A stretch of DNA of 64,000 bases from Treponema socranskii subsp. buccale (lineage in GTDB: Bacteria > Spirochaetota > Spirochaetia > Treponematales > Treponemataceae), in the NCBI RefSeq assembly GCF_024181585.1, contig NZ_CP054258.1, positions 1,426,001 through 1,490,000 of the forward strand, given 5' to 3'. The translations under genes and the position numbers were made by a program. The notes beneath the pieces were generated by a model that did not search any database, was not told where the DNA came from, and saw nothing but the letters and a program-made list of their open reading frames with translations. Shown one piece after another: positions 26,117 through 34,580 of the stretch (positions are counted from its first letter, which is position 1; every line of letters starts with the position of its first letter).

Positions 26117-27991
26117 TTATGCTCTGATTCTGTTGATAATCGTATCGACGAGATTGTCCCACGTACTGATAAACGAAGCGGCGGCATTGTAGCCGTGCTG
26201 AAATTTAATAATATCCGCAAGCTCTTCGTCTATGTTTACGCCGCTGACGGACTCCCGCAGCGTGCGCAAATCTCCCATGATTTTATTTTGATTTGTCGTT
26301 TGAGTTGCAGCCTGCTCTCCTTTCAAACCGACGTTCGTCACGCTGTCGGCAAAATAATCGTCGAAAGTGCGCTTGTGTCCTATCATCACCTGAGTGTTTC
26401 TGATCGAAGCGATTTCGATCGCCGCCCGCCCGTCGCCCGACGCGAGAGCGCCGCGCGTATCGGCAAAGCCCGCAGCGACGCTTTTGACGTCTCCTCTGAT
26501 GAGCGGATTTACCGCGATATACGCGGACGGATTTACCTGCGGCGTCACCGCAAATTGAGCGCCGTCGGCAAGACCGTCGACCGCGTCCGCGCGAAGATAA
26601 TCGTATGCGCCTTCTTCTCCGCTTTCGCGCAAAATGCCCGCATAGCCGGTCAAAAACATTCCGCTGTCTTCGACATGGCGTATGACAAAATCGGGGTTCG
26701 ATTGCGAAAGAGCCGTCGTCGCTTTCAGCACGAGATTGTTGTTTCTGTCGAGATAAGCTTTTACTTCTCCGTTCGAATCGTTGATCCGGTCGATGACATC
26801 GGCAACCGTGTCGGTAGCGTTGTATGCGACTTCGACCGTACCTTCGGGCGCGGAAAAGGTCATCGTACCGGCAAGTCCTATTTGCTCCTGCGAGTTCAAT
26901 GTATGTCGCCCGGTAAAACGGAAAATATAAGACCTGTCCATTACGCCGTCCGCATCGTAATCGTAATTACCGCGCACGTTTTCGACAAAGGGATGAGACG
27001 TAAAAAAGTCGAGACCCGTCGTACCGTTCATGCCGGTTGCGTTACGGTGCACGTCGTTTACCAAATCGGAAAAGTTCATCGTCATCGTGTTGAGCGACTG
27101 CATTTCATTTCTGATATCGACATCGCGCAGTTCGATGAGGGAACCGAGTCTCCCGCCTTTTACGACAGCGTCGTTTTTCGTATCGCCCCAGATGAGACGG
27201 GGATTTCCGTTATTGTCGATAACCGTACGGAGGTCGAAACTGCGCGGAATGCTGCCCTGAACGAGCACGCGCCCGTCGACGTGTACCATGAATTCGTCTT
27301 TGTCGCGGTCGCTCGCCGTACAATTGACAAGCTCGGAAAGCTTATCGACGAGGAGATCCCGCTGGTCGAGCAAATCGTTCGGATTGTCTCCCATACCGCG
27401 CGAACGCACGATCTCTCCGTTGAGAGCGGCAATCTGTTCGGCATAATTGTTGATCTGCTTTACCGTCGCATCGATATCGCCGTTTATGATCGTGTTCACT
27501 CCCTGCAAACTTTCGTAGCGCTGGTTTATCGTATCGGTGAGCGAAATGCCGCGCGTGACGATCGCCTGACGGGATGCGATGTTTTCCGGATGAATCGACA
27601 GTTCCTGCCACGCTTCCCAGAATTTATCCATAGTGCTGCGGATCGAAACGTCGTCGGGTTCGTTGTAAATCTGCTCGAGCATCGTATAGTATTTGCTGCG
27701 CGTATCCCAATACGCTTCCTGATTCGCCTGTTCGACGATGCGCCGATCGAGCAGTTCGTCGCGGATCCGCCGTATGCTGGACGCGATAACGCCTTGCCCG
27801 ATCATGCCCGGCTCTTCGGGACGCTCGAGTTCCGGCAGATACAGCGGATCGAATTCCTTAAATGCGACGCGTTGGCGCGAATAGCCTTCCGTATTCGCAT
27901 TTGAAATATTGTGACCGGCGGTCGTAATCGCCGTCGTATGCGCCATAATGCTGCGCTTACCGAGCTCTATTCCGGAAAATGTCGAACCCAT
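26117..27991 (-). CDS. flgK: Flagellar hook-associated protein FlgK
   Basis: The 624-residue HAP1 protein caps the hook side of the junction. N-terminal motif TTITTAGHNISNANTEGYSRQ and the C-terminal INIDEELADIIKFQHGYNAAA are the rod/hook-family end motifs; FlgK-specific length and the middle domain fit. The start at 27991 follows GTGAGGTGAT. A long open frame on the opposite strand across this gene is a shadow. Confidence 0.96.
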   Translation of the reverse strand: MGSTFSGIELGKRSIMAHTTAITTAGHNISNANTEGYSRQRVAFKEFDPLYLPELERPEEPGMIGQGVIASSIRRIRDELLDRRIVEQANQEAYWDTRSKYYTMLEQIYNEPDDVSIRSTMDKFWEAWQELSIHPENIASRQAIVTRGISLTDTINQRYESLQGVNTIINGDIDATVKQINNYAEQIAALNGEIVRSRGMGDNPNDLLDQRDLLVDKLSELVNCTASDRDKDEFMVHVDGRVLVQGSIPRSFDLRTVIDNNGNPRLIWGDTKNDAVVKGGRLGSLIELRDVDIRNEMQSLNTMTMNFSDLVNDVHRNATGMNGTTGLDFFTSHPFVENVRGNYDYDADGVMDRSYIFRFTGRHTLNSQEQIGLAGTMTFSAPEGTVEVAYNATDTVADVIDRINDSNGEVKAYLDRNNNLVLKATTALSQSNPDFVIRHVEDSGMFLTGYAGILRESGEEGAYDYLRADAVDGLADGAQFAVTPQVNPSAYIAVNPLIRGDVKSVAAGFADTRGALASGDGRAAIEIASIRNTQVMIGHKRTFDDYFADSVTNVGLKGEQAATQTTNQNKIMGDLRTLRESVSGVNIDEELADIIKFQHGYNAAASFISTWDNLVDTIINRIRA

Positions 27992-28029
27992 ATATCACCT
28001 CACAAAAACGATACAAACTATTTATTGAT

Positions 28030-28464
28030 TTAATATAATGTATTGACGACGACGCTCGACGGCTTTGAACGCATGATCTTTCCCGCCTTCGAATACACCG
28101 TCGCCCCGCTTTGAGGAAAGGCTTCGTCGAGCACGCTTTGAATAAAATCCCTCGCAACCGCTATGTAATTGCCGAGCGTTCTGTTTGCCGTCTTCGATTT
28201 GACGAGCTTTCCGCGCACTTGCGTCAAAAGCGGCAACGATGCCTTTTTCACTTCGTCGCTTTGCACATCCGAAATCGCGTTTCTCGTCTTTTCGGTTTTT
28301 TCGAAAGCTTCGGTAAGTTTCGTGATCGCGGAAATCGATTCGAGCACGCCGTCCCATTTTTTTTGCAGCACCGCAGCGCGCAGCTCCGCCTGCCGGGTAA
28401 GCATAGTGTCGAGAATTTCGTTTTCGCGCAAAAGAAGCCGCTCCATTTCGCTTATGTCCGCCAT
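28030..28464 (-). CDS. flgN: FlgN-type flagellar export chaperone
   Basis: The 144-residue, mostly helical protein precedes flgK by 38 nt. It reads MERLLLRENEILDTMLTRQAELRAAVLQKKW near its start, matching the FlgN pattern in which a long helix binds FlgK/FlgL C-termini to keep them unfolded for export. The Ser-rich C-terminus ends in SSVVVNTLY. The assignment rests on helix pattern plus position. Confidence 0.75.
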   Translation of the reverse strand: MADISEMERLLLRENEILDTMLTRQAELRAAVLQKKWDGVLESISAITKLTEAFEKTEKTRNAISDVQSDEVKKASLPLLTQVRGKLVKSKTANRTLGNYIAVARDFIQSVLDEAFPQSGATVYSKAGKIMRSKPSSVVVNTLY

Positions 28465-28593
28465 ATACAGATTACCTCATGTTGATTATCGGTGCGGAAA
28501 AACGACGACTTTACGGTTTTTTTACGGGAGCGGCAGCAGTTTTATTCGATCGTAACGCATTTCCGCCTATACGCTTTCATACCGTAAAACGCA

Positions 28594-29655
28594 CTACACT
28601 GCTTTGAACAAAGCGTATAATTTTTTTGCGGAATCGTCGAGCGAATATTTTTCGAAAAGAGGTGCGGGCGATGAAACGGGCTCGGCAAGGAGCGCATCCA
28701 AATCGACGTCGGGCTTAAATGGATCGATGTAATGCGCGCAGCTTCCGTATATTTCAGGTAAGCTCGCGGCATTCGAAACGACGACGGGCGCGCCGCAGGA
28801 AAGCGCTTCGAGCGGCGGAAGACCGAAGCCTTCAAAGTACGAAGGAAATACGAAAGCTTTGCAGTTTTGCATGAGCGCTTTCACTGCTTCGTCGGAAAGA
28901 TAGCCTGCGAGAATAATATTTTCCAATGATTTTATTTTTTCAAGTTCGCTCGGAACGACGTTTTTGAGCATCGTACCGGAAATGACGAAAAGTTCGTTCG
29001 GGTAAAGCTCCGCATGCTGCATAATCCACTTGAGATTTTTCCGCAAAGAAAGACTTCCGAGCGTAAAATAAAATTCTCCGGATTTGAGACCGAGTTTTTT
29101 CAAAATGTTTTCATCGGCACGGATTTTTTTCATGTGGGCCGATCCGGAATAAATGACACGTATCTTTTTTTCGGGCACGCGATAGTAATCGATAATCTGT
29201 TTTTTGCTGAAGTTCGATACGGTACAGACAAAGCGCGCATTTTTGCAGATATTCCGATAATTTAAACGGCTGTACGCGCCGATAAGTTTGTCGTAAAACG
29301 ATGTAAAATCGTTCGGAAAATCCTTTGCGTATACGTCGTGGATAAATGCGATGCCGCAGGTTTTGCCTAAAGGTGCGGTGTTTGAAAACGAAAGCGCACA
29401 GGCATTTCGTCTGCGGCATGTTCTTGCAAAGACGCCCAAATCCCAAAAAGGAAACGAGCGCGCTTCTTTATCGGATCGTATGACGGCAATACGGGCATAA
29501 GACGGAACTTTCGGCGCATTTGCGGGAACCAGTATCGACACGCGATCGGATGAGCTAAGCAGAGAATCGATTCGCTTGCATATTTCCCATGCAAAGCGCT
29601 CGATACCGGTGAGATTCCGGCATAAAAAATTTCCGTTTATAAGAATTTCCGTCAT
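28594..29655 (-). CDS. GT4-family glycosyltransferase
   Basis: The 353-residue GT-B glycosyltransferase starts MTEILINGNFLCRNLTGIER at 29655, chosen over an upstream Met because the fold begins here. Typical elements are an N-terminal donor-side G-I-ER loop, the phrase VSNFSKKQIIDYY, IRVIYSGSAH and the C-terminal EGFGLPPLEALSCGAPVVVSNAASLPEI, which carries the E-x7-E retaining motif. It probably adds a sugar to a surface glycan or flagellin-associated glycan. Its position beside flagellar genes is suggestive only. Downstream of flgN's reverse promoter region there is no clear terminator. Confidence 0.88.
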   Translation of the reverse strand: MTEILINGNFLCRNLTGIERFAWEICKRIDSLLSSSDRVSILVPANAPKVPSYARIAVIRSDKEARSFPFWDLGVFARTCRRRNACALSFSNTAPLGKTCGIAFIHDVYAKDFPNDFTSFYDKLIGAYSRLNYRNICKNARFVCTVSNFSKKQIIDYYRVPEKKIRVIYSGSAHMKKIRADENILKKLGLKSGEFYFTLGSLSLRKNLKWIMQHAELYPNELFVISGTMLKNVVPSELEKIKSLENIILAGYLSDEAVKALMQNCKAFVFPSYFEGFGLPPLEALSCGAPVVVSNAASLPEIYGSCAHYIDPFKPDVDLDALLAEPVSSPAPLFEKYSLDDSAKKLYALFKAV

Positions 29656-29745
29656 TGATGCCGCCCCAAAACCCCTATGCTTCGCTCCCCGCTTCATATC
29701 GTATAACGATTTCGATTGTAATTTCGAATTACATTGTTGTCAATC

Positions 29746-30002
29746 CAGGGCTTACGCATGAGAATCTATATTCCTCAAAAAATAACCATTACCGTAAAAA
29801 ATCGGCTGCACTCCCGGCAGCAGCCCTGCCGTTCGCCGCGGCAGACCGTGATTGGAATCGGACTGCGCGAACTTTTTTACCAAAAAGTTCGCTTGCCATC
29901 GGTCTGAGCGGCTCGGCGGCATTGCCGCTGCCTCGCGTTCCGCCTTTTTTATTTTATATTATGTCTCTTTTCTGTGTATACATTTTTCATGCGGAATCCC
30001 TG
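29746..30002 (+). mobile_element. MITE copy A (257 bp) with 10 bp target-site duplication
   Basis: The element begins CAGGGCTTACGCATGA and ends TCATGCGGAATCCCTG, imperfect terminal inverted repeats. It is flanked by GTTGTCAATC at 29736-29745 and 30003-30012, a perfect 10 bp target duplication. Inside are a hairpin at 29867-29892 (11 bp stem GCGAACTTTTT/AAAAAGTTCGC) and GC-rich hairpins around GGCTGC...GCAGCC. No transposase is encoded; short open frames inside have no meaning I can support. Three relatives are at 30351, 36101 and 58310. Confidence 0.9.
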
Positions 30003-30020
30003 GTTGTCAATCGCACGCTC

Positions 30021-30050
30021 TTGACGTAACGCTTTAAAATTTGCTATAGT
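30021..30050 (+). promoter_or_regulatory. Promoter of the tRNA-His/tRNA-Arg genes
   Basis: TTGACG (30021-30026), 18 nt, TATAGT (30045-30050), about 25 nt before tRNA-His. It begins 18 bp after the end of MITE copy A. Confidence 0.65.
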
Positions 30051-30075
30051 TTTCGGGCATTGCAAATGCGCTTAC

Positions 30076-30148
30076 GGTGCCTGTAGTTCAGCGGTAGAGC
30101 GCCAGATTGTGGATCTGGTTGTCGTGGGTTCAATCCCCACCAGGCACC
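30076..30148 (+). tRNA. tRNA-His (GTG)
   Basis: GGTGCCTG pairs with CAGGCACC, including the extra G-1:C73 pair typical of tRNA-His. The anticodon loop is TTGTGGA with anticodon GTG. The T-arm reads GTGGGTTCAATCCCCAC. CCA is not encoded. Confidence 0.97.
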
Positions 30149-30220
30149 CGCTTTTATAAAAATTAATAAAAAAGACGCCGCCGATTGCCTGAATGTTCGC
30201 GGCTTCGAATCCTTCCGAAA

Positions 30221-30294
30221 GCGTTTATAGCTCAACTGGATAGAGCAACGGACTTCGAATCCGTAGGTTGCGTGTTCGAGTCACGCTAAACGCA
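30221..30294 (+). tRNA. tRNA-Arg (TCG)
   Basis: The acceptor GCGTTTA pairs with TAAACGC, discriminator A. The anticodon loop CTTCGAA gives TCG. The D-arm reads AGCTCAACTGGATAGAGC. CCA is not encoded. Confidence 0.96.
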
Positions 30295-30350
30295 ATTTTC
30301 CCTCATCCGCACCGTCTTCGCCGATTCTTGCCGTGCTACAAAAAAATCGT

Positions 30351-30602
30351 CAGGGCTTACGCATGAAAAATGTATACACGGAAAAAAGCGTATAATATAT
30401 AAAAAAGGCGGAACGCGAGGCAGCGGCAATGCCGCCGAGCCGCTCTGACCGATGGCAAGCAAAATTTCGAAGAAATTTTGCGCAGTCCGATTCCAATCAC
30501 GGTCTGCCGCGGCGAACGGCAGGGCTGTTGCCGGGAGTGCAGCCGATTTTTTTACGGTAATGATTATTTTTTAGGAAATATAGATTCTCATGCGTAAGCC
30601 CT
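30351..30602 (-). mobile_element. MITE copy B (252 bp), inverted, with covarying central hairpin
   Basis: Same family as copy A, in the opposite orientation, inserted between tRNA-Arg and tRNA-Lys. Flanked by AAAAAATCGT at 30341-30350 and 30603-30612 (perfect 10 bp duplication); the last G of the right end is missing. The central stem at 30459-30481 is GCAAAATTTC/GAAATTTTGC. Its sequence differs from the other copies at several paired positions, yet it is still fully complementary. Confidence 0.9.
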
Positions 30603-30621
30603 AAAAAATCGTTCAACATAC

Positions 30622-30650
30622 TTGCCATTTTATTTTATTTTTGCTATAGT
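30622..30650 (+). promoter_or_regulatory. Promoter of the tRNA-Lys-Leu-Gly-Gly cluster
   Basis: TTGCCA (30622-30627), 17 nt, TATAGT (30645-30650), 33 nt before tRNA-Lys and directly after MITE copy B. The element may have separated an older tRNA operon, which now needs or already had this second promoter. Confidence 0.65.
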
Positions 30651-30683
30651 TATAACATTCAGCCACTGTCGTGGATTGAGTAC

Positions 30684-30756
30684 GGGCCATTAGCTCAGCT
30701 GGTAGAGCAACAGACTCTTAATCTGTGGGTCGTCGGTTCGAAGCCGGCATGGCTCA
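30684..30756 (+). tRNA. tRNA-Lys (CTT)
   Basis: The acceptor GGGCCAT pairs with ATGGCTC (one G.T pair), discriminator A. The anticodon loop CTCTTAA gives CTT. The T-arm reads GTCGGTTCGAAGCCGGC. Confidence 0.96.
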
Positions 30757-30792
30757 AGCCTTGTGTGAGACGAGAAGGCACGCACTCTTTAT

Positions 30793-30874
30793 GCGAGAGT
30801 GGTGAAACGGCAGACACGCCGGATTTAGGTTCCGGTGCCTTTACGGCGTAAGGGTTCAAGTCCCTTCTCTCGCA
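30793..30874 (+). tRNA. tRNA-Leu (TAG)
   Basis: The acceptor GCGAGAG pairs with CTCTCGC. A long variable arm (GTGCCTTTACGGCGT) marks a class II tRNA. The anticodon loop TTTAGGT gives TAG. Confidence 0.95.
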
Positions 30875-30909
30875 ATTCCGATGCCTGAGGTGTTGCGACA
30901 TACAGATTT

Positions 30910-30981
30910 GCGGGAATAGCTCAGTGGTAGAGCGCCACCTTGCCAAGGTGGATGTCGCGGGTCCAACTCCCGTTTCCCGCT
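30910..30981 (+). tRNA. tRNA-Gly (GCC), first copy
   Basis: The acceptor GCGGGAA pairs with TTCCCGC, discriminator T. The anticodon stem-loop CCACCTTGCCAAGGTGG gives GCC. The gene body is identical to the copy at 31026. Confidence 0.97.
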
Positions 30982-31025
30982 CGAGTACCGAAGCTTACAG
31001 CGCCGGAAAACGCAAAGAATTATTT

Positions 31026-31097
31026 GCGGGAATAGCTCAGTGGTAGAGCGCCACCTTGCCAAGGTGGATGTCGCGGGTCCAACTCCCGTTTCCCGCT
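31026..31097 (+). tRNA. tRNA-Gly (GCC), second copy
   Basis: Identical over the gene body to the copy at 30910, with a different 44 nt spacer between them. This indicates a duplication or gene conversion that raised GCC-tRNA dosage. Confidence 0.97.
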
Positions 31098-31106
31098 TAA
31101 AAGCCA

Positions 31107-31139
31107 AAGCGATTCGGAGCAATCTGAATCGCTTTTTTT
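31107..31139 (+). terminator. Intrinsic terminator after the tRNA cluster
   Basis: AAGCGATTC and GAATCGCTT form a 9 bp stem, followed by a run of T. It separates the tRNA cluster from tig. Confidence 0.85.
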
Positions 31140-31172
31140 ATTCGTACGGAGATCACTGGTAAGGAGCGAAGC

Positions 31173-32540
31173 GTGGAACTCAAAAAAGAATTCACCGACC
31201 TTGAAAAATCGGCGGTAAAACTCACCGTCACCGTTTCACAAAAAGACGTCGCGGCCGCATACGCGGAAACGCTCGGCAAATATCTAAAGCAGGCGCAGAT
31301 TCCGGGCTTCAGAAAAGGCCACGTACCTGCGAATATTCTCGAGCGCAAATTCGGAGAGGGCATCAAAGCCGACACGGTAAGCGATATAATCGACAAAGCG
31401 CTCAACGAAATCTTTGAAGACGATGCGGAAAAGGCAAACCGTCCGCTCCCCTACGCGCAGCCCGTCATGGAAAAAATACCGGAACTCGACACTGCAAAAG
31501 ATTTAAGCTTTTCTCTCACTTACGACGTGTACCCGAAAGTCGACGTTAAAAATTTTTCGGGCATTACGATAAAAGAGCCGCAGGTCACGATCGGCAGCAA
31601 AGAGATCGATGAAGAGCTCAAAGCCGTGCAGGAGCGCAATGCGGTCGTCATCGACAAAAAAGACGATGAAAAAGTCGAAAAGGACAATATCGTTACGATC
31701 AATTATGCCGAACTCGACGAAAACGGAAACGAAATCGCAGGGACAAAGCGCGAAGATTTCGTCTTTACGGCGGGATCGGACGGTACGTTCTACCGCATCG
31801 ACGACGACGTCATCGGCATGAAAAAAGGCGAAACGAAAACGATTACGAAAACCTACGCGAAAGACGATAAAAACGAAAGTTTGGCGGGTACGACGAAAAA
31901 GATAAGCGTAACGGTTACCGCAATTAAAATACGCAATCTTCCCGCACTCGACGACGAACTTGCGCAGGATGTGAGCGAAAAATACAAAACGCTCGACGAC
32001 TTAAAAAAAGATATTGTAAAAAATATGGAAAGCGCAAAGGAGCGGCGTATCGGAGAAATCAAAAACAACGAACTGCTTTCCCAACTCGTCGAAAAAAATC
32101 CCTTCGATATCCCTTCTTCCATGCTCAACGCGGAACTCGAAAACCGCTGGTATTCGATGGCGCAGCAGTTTCAGACGACGCCGGAACAGCTTGAAAAGAT
32201 GTTTTCGTCGGCAAAACAGACGAAAGCCGACATACTCAAAGAGTGGGCGCCCGCAAGCGAAAAAATGCTTAAAAGCAGAATCATCGTAGACAATTTGATC
32301 CGCGCGCGCAATATTTCCGTTACGCCCGAAGATGTCGAAGCGCGTTATAAAGAAATCGCCGATCGCGGCGGCATGAGCGTCGACGAAGTGAAAAAGCACT
32401 ACGCAGACGCAAAAGCGAAAGAATACCTCATCGACGACACAAAAGAGCAAAAACTCTACGACGAACTGTATAAAGAAGTGAAAACGGTAAAGGGAGATGC
32501 GATGTCGTTCGCCGATTTGTTTAAAGGGGAAAGCAACTGA
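31173..32540 (+). CDS. tig: Trigger factor
   Basis: This 455-residue ribosome-associated chaperone and prolyl isomerase folds nascent chains. The ribosome-docking signature GFRKGHVP is near residue 46. The FKBP-type domain follows (residues ~150-240: DNIVTINYAELDENG, GMKKGETKTI), then the helical C-domain (SAKQTKADILKEWAPASEKM). It starts with GTG at 31173 behind AAGGAG. It heads tig-clpP-clpX, a conserved order that couples folding with degradation. Confidence 0.96.
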   Translation: MELKKEFTDLEKSAVKLTVTVSQKDVAAAYAETLGKYLKQAQIPGFRKGHVPANILERKFGEGIKADTVSDIIDKALNEIFEDDAEKANRPLPYAQPVMEKIPELDTAKDLSFSLTYDVYPKVDVKNFSGITIKEPQVTIGSKEIDEELKAVQERNAVVIDKKDDEKVEKDNIVTINYAELDENGNEIAGTKREDFVFTAGSDGTFYRIDDDVIGMKKGETKTITKTYAKDDKNESLAGTTKKISVTVTAIKIRNLPALDDELAQDVSEKYKTLDDLKKDIVKNMESAKERRIGEIKNNELLSQLVEKNPFDIPSSMLNAELENRWYSMAQQFQTTPEQLEKMFSSAKQTKADILKEWAPASEKMLKSRIIVDNLIRARNISVTPEDVEARYKEIADRGGMSVDEVKKHYADAKAKEYLIDDTKEQKLYDELYKEVKTVKGDAMSFADLFKGESN

Positions 32541-32591
32541 ACCCACGCCGCCTCGTTTTTTTAGTATATTGTAGTAATACAGGATGTGACT

Positions 32592-33197
32592 ATGAATGAA
32601 CGGATGAACACGCTCGTCCCCTCCGTCATCGAGCGGAGCGGAAACGTCGAGCGTTCCTACGATATTTTTTCACGGCTGCTCAAAGACAGAATCATCTTTA
32701 TCGACGGGGAGATAAACGACGTTACGGCGGACTTGGTCGTCGCGCAGATTCTCTTTCTCGAATCGGAAAATCCCGATAAAGATATCAGTATGTACATAAA
32801 CAGTCCCGGAGGATCGGTCACTGCGGGACTTGCGATCTACGATACGATGCAGTACGTCAAGTGCCACATCCAAACGATCTGCATGGGACAGGCTGCAAGC
32901 ATGGGCGCAATCCTCCTCGCAGGCGGCACTGCGGGAAAAAGATTCGCCCTTCCCTCTTCGCGCGTTATGATTCACCAGCCCTGGGGCGGCGTGCAGGGAC
33001 AGGAAAGCGACATTTCCATTCAGGCGAAAGAAATCGTGCGCTTGAAAAAATTGACGATCGATTATTTTGCGCACCACACGAAAAAAACGCCCGAACAGGT
33101 CGCATCCGATATGGAACGCGATTTTTATATGTCGGCCGAAGACGCGCTCGCGTACGGCATCGTCGATCACGTTATGCCGGGGAGAAAAAAGCAATGA
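32592..33197 (+). CDS. clpP: ATP-dependent Clp protease proteolytic subunit
   Basis: The 201-residue serine peptidase forms a tetradecameric barrel. The nucleophile is in [14 protein letters not shown] (Ser ~102), His is in [15 protein letters not shown] (~127), and the catalytic Asp lies further on. The start is taken at ATG 32592, with AGGA 7 nt upstream; a GTG two codons earlier sits too close to that site. The stop overlaps the clpX start by 4 nt. Confidence 0.97.
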   Translation: MNERMNTLVPSVIERSGNVERSYDIFSRLLKDRIIFIDGEINDVTADLVVAQILFLESENPDKDISMYINSPGGSVTAGLAIYDTMQYVKCHIQTICMGQAASMGAILLAGGTAGKRFALPSSRVMIHQPWGGVQGQESDISIQAKEIVRLKKLTIDYFAHHTKKTPEQVASDMERDFYMSAEDALAYGIVDHVMPGRKKQ

Positions 33198-34447
33198 AAC
33201 GATTCGGAAGCGACGCGCAGTTTTGTTCGTTTTGCGGAAAGCCCGCAGACGCATCGCGTCATCTCGTAGGAGCGCCTTCGGGCAATATCCACATCTGCAA
33301 TCAGTGCGTCGCCGTCTGCCAAAGTATGCTCGATCAGGAAGAAGGAGAAGTCGCGCCGATTACGATGAACGACGTCCCTACTCCGAAAGAATTCAAAGCA
33401 TATCTCGATCAATATGTCGTGGGACAGGACGAAGCGAAAAAGACGCTTTCGGTCGCCGTGTACAACCACTATAAGCGCATGTCGGTTCCGAAAAGCATGC
33501 GCAAAGACGACGATGTGCTCATCGAAAAATCGAACATACTGCTCATGGGGCCGACCGGAAGCGGAAAGACGCTGCTTGCAAAAACGCTCGCGCAAAAACT
33601 CAAAGTACCCTTTGCCATCGCCGATGCGACGACGCTCACCGAAGCGGGTTATGTCGGAGAAGACGTCGAAAACGTGCTTTTAAAATTGATAAACGCCGCA
33701 AACGGCAACATCAAAGCCGCCGAACGCGGTATCATCTTTATCGACGAAATCGACAAAATTTCGCGCAAAAGCGAAAATACGTCGATCACGCGCGACGTGT
33801 CGGGCGAAGGCGTACAGCAGGCGCTTTTAAAAATCATCGAAGGTACGCATGCGAGCGTTCCGCCGCAGGGAGGACGCAAGCACCCGAATCAGGAGATGAT
33901 CGATATCGACACGACGAACATCCTCTTTATCCTGGGCGGCGCTTTCGTCGGCCTTGAAAAGATCATCGAACAGCGCACCGCGGAGCGCGCGATGGGTTTC
34001 GGCAGCAACGTCGGTATGATGAACGAAGAAGAGCGCATGAACCTGCTCAATCGCTGCACGCCCGACGACCTCGTCAAATTCGGCATCATCCCCGAACTGA
34101 TCGGACGGATGCCCATCACCGTCGCGCTCAAAGAGCTCACGCGGGACGATTTGGTGCGCATCCTTACCGAACCGAAAAACGCGATCACCAAGCAGTTTCA
34201 AGCGTCTTTCGCCCTCGACAACGTCAAGCTCGAATTTACCGATGAAGCGATCGGGGAAATCGCCGACGAAGCCGTCCGCCAAAAAACCGGCGCGCGGGGA
34301 CTTCGCAGCATCGTCGAAAAAATGCTGCAGGATATCATGTACGAACTCCCGTCGATCAAAGACCGCGAGCAAAAAAAGCTCGTCATTTCGAAAGATATCG
34401 TGCAAAATAAAACCCATCTCGACGTAGGATCTCTTTTGACGGCGTAA
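33194..34447 (+). CDS. clpX: Clp protease ATP-binding subunit ClpX
   Basis: The 417-residue AAA+ unfoldase feeds substrates to ClpP. The N-terminal zinc-binding domain is complete ([15 protein letters not shown]...[10 protein letters not shown]). Walker A is GPTGSGKT, Walker [11 protein letters not shown], and the sensor/RALR-type C-domain ends in [13 protein letters not shown]. The start ATG at 33194 overlaps clpP by ATGA; a longer upstream open frame is inside clpP and is not used. Confidence 0.98.
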   Translation: MKRFGSDAQFCSFCGKPADASRHLVGAPSGNIHICNQCVAVCQSMLDQEEGEVAPITMNDVPTPKEFKAYLDQYVVGQDEAKKTLSVAVYNHYKRMSVPKSMRKDDDVLIEKSNILLMGPTGSGKTLLAKTLAQKLKVPFAIADATTLTEAGYVGEDVENVLLKLINAANGNIKAAERGIIFIDEIDKISRKSENTSITRDVSGEGVQQALLKIIEGTHASVPPQGGRKHPNQEMIDIDTTNILFILGGAFVGLEKIIEQRTAERAMGFGSNVGMMNEEERMNLLNRCTPDDLVKFGIIPELIGRMPITVALKELTRDDLVRILTEPKNAITKQFQASFALDNVKLEFTDEAIGEIADEAVRQKTGARGLRSIVEKMLQDIMYELPSIKDREQKKLVISKDIVQNKTHLDVGSLLTA

Positions 34448-34470
34448 GTGCGAAGCGAGGACGCTCTCCC

Positions 34471-34523
34471 GCATAAAAAAACCGCCCCCGAAGCCGAAGG
34501 TTTTTTCGACTTGAGGGCGGTTT
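34471..34523 (-). terminator. Terminator shared with the Rpn genes, between clpX and the LRR lipoprotein
   Basis: AAACCGCCC and GGGCGGTTT, with a second inner stem AAGCCGAA/TTCGACTT, form a long hairpin. The minus strand continues with a run of seven T, so it terminates the LRR lipoprotein gene; it may also stop clpX. Nearly the same sequence follows both Rpn genes at 53517 and 54831. Confidence 0.75.
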
Positions 34524-34580
34524 GACCTTTCCGGTCAGTTATTTTAATCGGTGAGTACCGATTAGCCGTTGCCGATTAAA

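Noticed and set aside
26066-27904. Plus-strand open frame of 612 codons
   Set aside because: It is antisense to flgK, whose sequence and motifs are unmistakable. Codon-position bias in this GC-balanced genome leaves long antisense frames.
29757-29908. Short frame inside MITE copies (starting MRIYIPQKITITVKN) as a possible peptide gene
   Set aside because: It recurs because the element recurs. It has no ribosome binding site, changes length between copies and is crossed by the palindromes.
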